NCBI GenBank assembly: GCA_029718625.1
Contig: CM056397.1
Location: 1-64,000, forward strand
Direction of reading: 5' to 3'
Length of the DNA: 64,000 nucleotides
DNA from: Synaphobranchus kaupii
Taxonomy: Eukaryota; Chordata; Actinopteri; Anguilliformes; Synaphobranchidae
Numbering within the stretch: position 1 is the stretch's first letter; each line of letters starts with the position of its first letter. The notes beneath the pieces are model-generated. The model was given only the letters and a program-made list of their open reading frames with translations. It searched no databases and had not been told where the DNA came from. This document shows, one piece after another, positions 57,783 to 64,000 of the stretch. Made by a program: the position numbers and the translations under genes.

Positions 57783-58062
57783 AACATGGCAGAGTTGCCA
57801 GAAAGAAATCTTAAAGCATCTGAAGTATGCAAAAGAAATCCTTGAGAAGCCTGAAGCGTTTTGGAACAATTGCACAGGGCCGTTTTCATTTTTTATCATT
57901 TTGAAAATGTAAAAAATTTAAATGAAAAGTAATCTTGCTTTACAATTTGAAGAAATGTGTCATGTTTAACTTTGTACCATGTAGAGCTCAGGTTAGCTTC
58001 TGTTCACTATAAATTGTAAAAGGCATTTTGACCAGGGCTGCCCAAATTTCTGCACCCCACTG
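57783..58062. mobile_element. Right end of another Tc1/mariner element
   Basis: The segment closes with CAGGGCTGCCCAAATTTCTG and CACCCCACTG followed by TA, so on the minus strand it starts CAGTGGGGTGCAGAAATTTG, a typical mariner-type end. Upstream is a fragment (GCATCTGAAGTATGCAAAAG to TTGCACAGGGCC) that also looks element-derived. The left end is not visible; the complete Tc1 at 56,340 may have inserted next to or into it. Confidence 0.65.
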
Positions 58063-59516
58063 TATAGTGTGCTGTAGGTACATACGTATATCTGTGTACA
58101 TATAGAGATCTCTGTGTATCTCTAGATGTTCAGCTGCAAGCTGGTAGCAGTGAGATTTCAGGAATTCTAGTTCCTGCTTTGTCCACAGATACAAATCTGA
58201 GACAGTGGACAGCCACTGTCATCACATCTGTGAGGCCAGTCTGTTAGGGCGGGTACCTGGAAGGACAGCAGGAGCGATACACATTAAAATCCTCAATTTA
58301 TCTGTTGAGAATGGACTTTGAAACTCATTTTACGCAATAGTTGCATACTCATAAATACCATGTGGGCAACTTAAAAAAAATTAACTGGGACAGGCTTTCT
58401 GACAGAAGAAAACATTTTCCTTGTGCCGCTACTATGAATACCACGTGATGTTCATGAATGTGCATAATGATTTCCATGCCAAATATGAATGTAACTTTCT
58501 TTTTCCAAGTAAGTTTTCTTAATCAAAAGCTGTGGCCAATCAACAGTAAGGAGCAGTGACTTCCGAACATGCCAACCCTTTATATTTCAATTTAGAGTCC
58601 CGTATCGTGCCAGATATCCGTGAGTACCTGCAGTCACCCAGTAATAATACAGCTGGCAGGTGGATAAAAACGTATGAAATCCGTGGTTCGGTCTGTGAGT
58701 GGAAATAAGAATGGCGCGGGTTGGGGGGAAGGGGCAAGTCCATTTTAAATTATGTAATGAAAATATCCAGAGCTTTTTTGTGCTGCTCTTTTTTACGTGT
58801 GTGTCTGTGTGTGTGCATGTGAATGCATGTGTGTTGGGGGGGGAGAACGTTGTACAGAAACGTCTAGCCTATTTTCTTTCATCCATAATATATGCTATAT
58901 CCTTATTACAGTTTCCAATAAATAATAGGCATAGAAAAAAACATGAAATGTGTGTTGTATAGGCTACTGTGGTATTTCATTAATTAAAAGAGTTTGTTAA
59001 TTTCTAAACAATGTGCGTAGGCTTACAGAGGCTCATCAAGTATTGTTGACCAATCTTGTGAAGAATTGTCTTATTTGTTGTACAAAAATCTGCCTCAGTC
59101 TATATTAACATACTCACTTTACACGGCATGGCATTCTTTATTCACTAGTGCATACATTTCATATCCTGGAGGGGGAATAGGCCTATTGTGTAATAAGCCT
59201 ATATTATGACAGGCATTGTGGTGGGCCTCAGGTTCACGGCAACGTGTGTTTAGCGGGTTGCGAGCATGGTTTCTTTTCTGAAGAAGGATAACAGTTCAGT
59301 CTCAATCAATAAGACAAGGGCTGGGCAGGACTCTATTTCAATTTCCATCACAAGGGTCTCAATTACAACTTTAATTTATGGAAAAATGCCATGCCGTTCC
59401 TCGGCAAAGTACGTCATACCATACCACATCACACAATGCGATTCTCATAATTCCTTTTCATGCTATGCCTTACTGTATCACCTAACATTCATTTACATCA
59501 AATTATAGCTGATCAA
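58063..59516. other. No gene recognised; short GT tract
   Basis: A GT-rich tract lies at 58,797-58,833. Otherwise AT-rich DNA without gene-like frames. Confidence 0.3.
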
Positions 59517-59530
59517 AACACACCACATCA

Positions 59531-59768
59531 GGGGCGCTGCGGTGGTACAACGGTAAGAGCGCCGACTTTCAGTCGGTGCAGTTGTGCTCCGAGGATCGGG
59601 GTTCGCGCCCCGGTCCTGCCAGATCCGAGCATGGCCGGCGCCGGCTGACGGGGTCGTGTAACAGTGATTCTCTAGCGGTTGCTACACAGGGGGAATTGAA
59701 TTAGAATAGGGGTTCAATTGGCTACTAAATTGGGAGAAAATGGGGAAAAATCTGAAACAAACAAAAAA
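59531..59768 (+). mobile_element. tRNA-derived SINE with 14-bp target duplication
   Basis: The head GGGGCGCTGCGGTGGTACAA carries an A-box-like TGGTACAACGGTAAGAGCGC, and 59,599-59,610 holds a B-box-like GGGTTCGCGCCC, the two internal RNA polymerase III promoter elements. The tRNA-like part spans about 90 bases. The tail includes TCAATTGGCTACTAAATTGG and GAGAAAATGGGGAAAAAT and ends in an A-rich run. Flanks are AACACACCACATCA (59,517-59,530) and AACACGCCACATCA (59,769-59,782), a 14-bp duplication with one mismatch. The intact boxes and flanks suggest moderate age. The family name is not assigned. Confidence 0.93.
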
Positions 59769-59813
59769 AACACGCCACATCACATAATATCACACCACAG
59801 CTAGTCTCCCTCC

Positions 59814-59873
59814 AGACTCAATAAATATTACGTAGAATCGCTGCGCTCCGCGTACTACATAAATATTGAGTCT
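59814..59873. repeat. Short imperfect palindrome
   Basis: AGACTCAATAAATATTACGT pairs imperfectly with ACATAAATATTGAGTCT across the CpG-rich centre CGCTGCGCTCCGCG. It could be a minimal foldback repeat. Confidence 0.6.
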
Positions 59874-60164
59874 CTGAAACTTTGTTGCTCCAACTGAATT
59901 TCTGAGGGTGTATCTAGGGTTAAAAATTTAATGACTGGCAGGTTGTAGCAGCAATGAGGAAGTGGTTCGAAAAATGGGCTGCGCCTTCCGCGCCATCACT
60001 AAATTAGTTTAGACCCACCCTTCATTCATCACATGGCACAGATGCTAATGACACACATGGCAAGTAGGAGGGGCAAGGGGGTGGGTGAAGGGGGGGGGTT
60101 ACCCCCCCACTTGCTCGAGCTACTTGCCATACCCTACTGTTTGCTGAAATGACGCCACTGGGTA

Positions 60165-60246
60165 CAGCGTTTCCCCTACCGTGCAATAGGCAGGGCGACC
60201 TACGGAGCTTGCCGCCCCGCCTGAAAATATCAAATGCCAATAATTA
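60165..60246. mobile_element. hAT-like terminus, interrupted by the solo LTR
   Basis: CAGCGTTTCCCCTACCGTGC, followed by AATAGGCAGGGCGACC, resembles the end of a known style of fish hAT element. After 82 bases it is broken by the LTR insertion, and sequence from 61,324 may be its continuation. The matching right end was not found. Confidence 0.5.
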
Positions 60247-60923
60247 TGTTAGAAGTCTTGTCTGTTTGCATTTGTTATTTCTGTTCCTTGTTGTTTATTA
60301 TTTTTCATTATTATTGTTAATTATTGTATTCATGTATTTCTCTGTACTCATGTTTATTATTTATTAGTGTAGTTACTCTCGCGTTTGTTTACGTGTTCAC
60401 TATTACATTCCATATGCCAGTTTCTGTTCACGTAGTTGCATTTATGCCACTCCCCGGTCTTCGCCTCACTTTTCGGGAGCCTTCGGGTGTTTTCGGTCCT
60501 CTCTGTATTTCCCCTGACTAAACTAGTTGTCCCACTTATTGTTTATATTACTACTTTACACTAACAACTACTAACAGCTTAGTTTAGGTCTTTCACTAAT
60601 CCACTAATTACTAACGCTCCCTTGGTTTAGCCGTCACTCGTTTCCTGCAATTCTATCTTTCAATTATCTACTTTACGCTTCCTCTTTACTACTGATATCT
60701 TACGTCCGCTATCCACTAACTCTCTTAATGTATGCACGTGTCTTCAACACTCCCGGTCATGTCTTGTCTATTCGTTTGCATGCTTAGTCCAGTCCAAGTC
60801 TTCCGTGTCTCCCTCATTATTCTATCATTGTTCCCCTCATTGTATCATTGTCTGCACCTGTGAGTCTTCCCTGTTACTCCTCCCACTCGCACCTGATTTC
60901 CCTTGAGTTGAGTGTTCCCCATC

Positions 60924-60932
60924 TATTTATAC
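60924..60932 (+). promoter_or_regulatory. TATA-like box of the solo LTR
   Basis: TATTTATAC stands about 330 bases before the polyadenylation signal, a usual place for the LTR promoter. Activity cannot be judged from sequence. Confidence 0.5.
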
Positions 60933-61256
60933 CCTTCAGTCTCACTTGTCCCTCGTCAGAACGTTGATTGATATTCCCAGTGCCTACGCCTTTCTAAGCC
61001 TGTGTATATTCGTGAATTCTGAGACACCCTTCCGGTTGATTCCAAGTTTTTGCCTGCCGATTTAGTTTGTTTGCCTTTCTGTTTTTCTGGATTATTTGAC
61101 CTTTTGTTTTTTTACTACGCCTCTGCCTACCCCCCCTTGTACCTTCGCCTATCTGATTTCCTGGTTTTGATCTTTTGGACCGTTTTTGATTATTCTTTTG
61201 GATTTTGATTTTGTCTCGTGTGGATTCTGATGAACTGGCTTTTTGATTTGGACTGG

Positions 61257-61262
61257 AATAAA
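61257..61262 (+). terminator. Polyadenylation signal of the solo LTR
   Basis: AATAAA lies 56 bases before the end of the LTR, in the position expected for the end of the R region. Confidence 0.6.
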
Positions 61263-61323
61263 CAACGTTTTTGCCTTATCCTGGTCTGCGCTTGGGTCTC
61301 TGAGTTTGGGGCGTAACAAATTA

Positions 61324-64000
61324 GTCTTTTGATTCGCAGCCTACGGAGTTTATTTTTATACAGAGCTTATTTATTTTTTAAAAACAGTGGATTTTGGTGA
61401 CTTCTAAAGAAAGATTATTCTAAAAAATTATCATTAGTTGTAAACTAATCACGATTAGCATGTAGCTAACTATCTAGTCACCGTGGTAAAACATACTAAA
61501 CAATGTATGATTAGCTAGGTTGCCGCTGTCAGGACACGACTTCAGTAATAACGTTAATCTCCACAGCGTCCATGACAGACCCGTCAAAACAGTCATGATT
61601 AATATCATGATCCCCATCCTCTTATGTTTAAAAAATACATATAACACTCCGTTTCACTCGCTTCATTGTTTTGACCTTGTTAACGTTACAATGTTTCGTC
61701 AGAGCTGTCAAAATTTGACCTTTCACCCCAGACTAATGTTAATTATACATAAGTTTTTTTAAGCCAGATTTTCAGGTCTCACCTGTAAAATAAATAATTG
61801 ATCTGTGTAATTTCTCCCAAATGAATAAATACATAAATATTTAAAAAATGTGTTAGGCCACATCATGCTACAAAACACCTTTTGCCCAGGCTCTGCTTTT
61901 GCTGAACACACCAAGATCATTCTGTAACGTTACTTCACGGTGACGATAGTCAGCTATTTCAACCACTATTCGATATTGGATCTATTTTGTCGAAATAATA
62001 AACTTTAATATTTTTATCCGTCATTGACATCGCAAAAATGTTTTTTCTGTCAGCTAGCTAGCTGCTGGTCCACTAACAGTTCGCTAGCGTTAGCGGGATA
62101 GGTTAACGTGCTGGCGAAAGTGATTGGCAGGAACCAAATGCCCATTCTGAGCTAAATATTTCAAAAGTAGTGGCATGGTTTCTTCACGCCCCATTAGCTA
62201 AACATTCAGTGTAACACTCGCACATCCCTCTCCAGGTAGAGTAGCAGGACAGCAGAGAAGCGGCGCCGGAATCGCATTTACTGAGAGAAAGGGGGGCAGG
62301 GGGGATGCAGGCTAGGGTATGGCAGGAGCCATACCCAAATGACGCCACTGGCTGTACCTGCCCTAAAATGGCTCAGTGAGCAGCAGGAAAACACCATCAA
62401 AACCAATGGTTTTATGCAGAATATATGGGGGATCCTTTATTAAAATGACAGAAATATAACTTGCTGCAAGGCAAAGATTTATTTGTTAAACCAGATTTTA
62501 CAATTGCACTGGAGGATCGAACAGGACCTTTTATGATAAGAGATGGCATGCTGAGCGCTATTTATCATTCATTTTGCAATCTTCTGAAATAGTATCGCTG
62601 TTGTAATTCTGAATTCCATTACACAGTGTGCTGGGCAAATGCTGTAGCTTTGCTATCACGCCAAGGAATAAAGCTGCTTGAGGAACATAAACTGTCAATC
62701 AAAGGGAAGTGATCAAATAGTATGAGGAGGTGTGTCAAATACATCATGTTCCTGCAAACCGCCTATTGAGAATCTGACCAATGAAAACTACTGCCCCTCT
62801 GGCATGGAAATCCCTGCTGCTGAAAATGCCGTCGCAGTTCTGCACAGTGAGAGTTTCTTCAGAGACCTGGAGCCACATCATGAGTAAAAGAATGCGTAAA
62901 AGTTTTGCATTTTCTACCTCTGCCTTTCTACCACGGTGTCGCCATATCATTAATTTGCAGATTCTCACAGCATGTGTTATATTGTACATCTGAATTTCTG
63001 CGTGGAAACTCGCTTACTATGCTTTCTGAGGGCATTTTGTTCCGCTCAGCAGTTTATACATGTGGCCCCTGGGGTCAGATACTACCCTGAGCATAATAGC
63101 ACATGATAGCACACAGCAAAATTCTACTTAGCACATTGTACATATCACATTATAGCGCACATACCCGATTACGGGGGGGAGGAACCACAATGAAAAATTC
63201 TATAATTAGCCTACATATGGTGGTAGAGCTTTGGAGTAGCTTGGTAAACTGCAGCAGACAGGCTTGTTCTGGCCAGCTGCAATGAGAGTTTTATTGCTGT
63301 TGGCTCCTAGTGCAAGTCACGCTCATTATTTTCATATTTTCGTATACACGGTATATCAGTGGCCTGCGTCGGCGCACTGTGGAGTGAGTCCAACACCTCG
63401 GTCATGCAAAGTCTGTCTGTCCTGCAGGGAGTTACTAGGGCCGTGGGGGGTGGCGGGTAGGGGGTGTGGGGGTGGCAAGGGTTCATGGGTTGTGACCTCA
63501 GGGCAGAGGGCAAGCCAAGGTGTTGATTAAATAGCTTTGTGCTGTACCCCCACTGAGCCTGACAGGTACATTTTATTGGTCCTGGTTTTGATTCAGAAAT
63601 GGAACAATTGTCTGACAGTATTATCATACTACAGTTGGGACCCAAACCTGCATGTGTGTTTGCGTGGATGCCTTTGTGTTTGTGCATGTAGGTGTTCATG
63701 TGTGCACATGTGTCTGTCTGTCTGATTGTGTGTGTGCGCATATGTGCCTGTACAGTGTTTGCACATTTGCATGTGTGCACAATATGTAAGTGGCAAGTCT
63801 GTGTGTGTGTGTGTGTGTGTGTGTGTATCCCCAGTAACGGGACCTTCATTTATTTTTCCAGGGAAAAGGAGATGAATATAGCAGAATGCCTTTCTTTCAT
63901 GTCCACTGGCCCTTTGCTGTTAAAGAGCCATTGTGGCGTGAAATCTGGGCACTGCAGCTAATGAGAATAAGTACAGCTCTGGAGTGCAATGGCTGCATGA
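61324..64000. other. No gene; remnants of DNA elements and a GT microsatellite
   Basis: The left part probably continues the hAT-like element that the LTR interrupted. The block CAAATGACGCCACTGG near 62,336-62,352 recurs from 60,146 (AAATGACGCCACTGG) in the same orientation and looks like an element end. A GT run lies at 63,799-63,827, with degenerate GT-rich DNA from 63,650. Open frames stay below 90 codons apart from a CA/GT translation at 63,307-63,849 on the minus strand. Confidence 0.4.

Larger units (their letters stand above)
60247..61318 (+). mobile_element. Solo LTR, 1,072 bp
   Basis: It starts TGTTAGAAG and ends GGCGTAACA, with complementary TGTTA/TAACA termini. AATTA flanks both sides exactly (60,242-60,246 and 61,319-61,323), a perfect 5-bp target duplication. 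A TATA-like TATTTATAC lies at 60,924-60,932 and an AATAAA signal at 61,257-61,262, in the right order for U3, R and U5 on the plus strand. No internal coding region adjoins, so it is a solo LTR left by recombination between the two LTRs. A Ty3/gypsy-type origin is likely from the style but not proven. Confidence 0.9.

Noticed and set aside
59531..59620. Functional tRNA gene
   Set aside because: The tRNA-like part is followed by a SINE tail, an A-rich end and target duplications, and a clean cloverleaf acceptor stem is not evident.

Overview
The window looks like non-coding DNA from a ray-finned (teleost-type) fish. I infer this from the mix of repeats: several Tc1/mariner families, hAT elements and their foldback derivatives, an L2-like LINE relic, a tRNA-headed SINE, a solo LTR, and many GT/CA and GA microsatellites. 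I found no intact protein-coding gene. The only candidate exon is an unrecognised 101-codon frame at 51,071-51,376. There are no rRNA genes, functional tRNA genes, CRISPR arrays or bacterial operons.

Layout. 1-462: right part of a foldback hAT-like element whose full copy lies at 28,747-29,482. 648-6,150: a composite block with tandem units (1,027-2,060), an inserted non-autonomous element (about 2,116-4,017), a Tc1 relic (5,060-5,562) and two ends reading TGTAAGGGGG in opposite orientation. 6,190-7,631: an element with 16-bp inverted ends. 8,837-9,199: a hAT transposase fragment. 10,981-11,508 and about 12,331-13,003: minisatellites of 41 and 61 bp. 13,947-14,160: a small MITE. 15,366-15,984: an exact 72-bp inverted repeat around a G-rich tract. 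20,789-27,358: a very large 27-bp minisatellite with higher-order structure.

Right half. 29,990-32,650: a decayed L2-like LINE. 34,250-36,350: a possible LTR-like segment. 36,436-36,998: a 26-bp minisatellite. 39,586-41,410: a Tc1 end, a long palindrome and a second copy of the 2.1-4.0 kb element. 41,944-43,003: a TTAA-flanked element with another element nested in it. 49,198-51,065: a 51-53-bp minisatellite. 52,896-54,277: a hAT element with 8-bp target duplication and an antisense hAT dimerisation-domain relic. 55,297-58,062: three Tc1/mariner elements, one complete but inactivated. 59,531-59,768: a SINE with a 14-bp target duplication. 60,247-61,318: a solo LTR with a perfect 5-bp target duplication, inserted beside a hAT-like end.

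How it works together. There is no gene network to describe. The window records repeated insertion (elements inside elements) and strong tandem expansion (five minisatellites in 64 kb). The long open frames in the 27-, 41- and 61-bp arrays are by-products of repeat units without stops, not evidence of genes.
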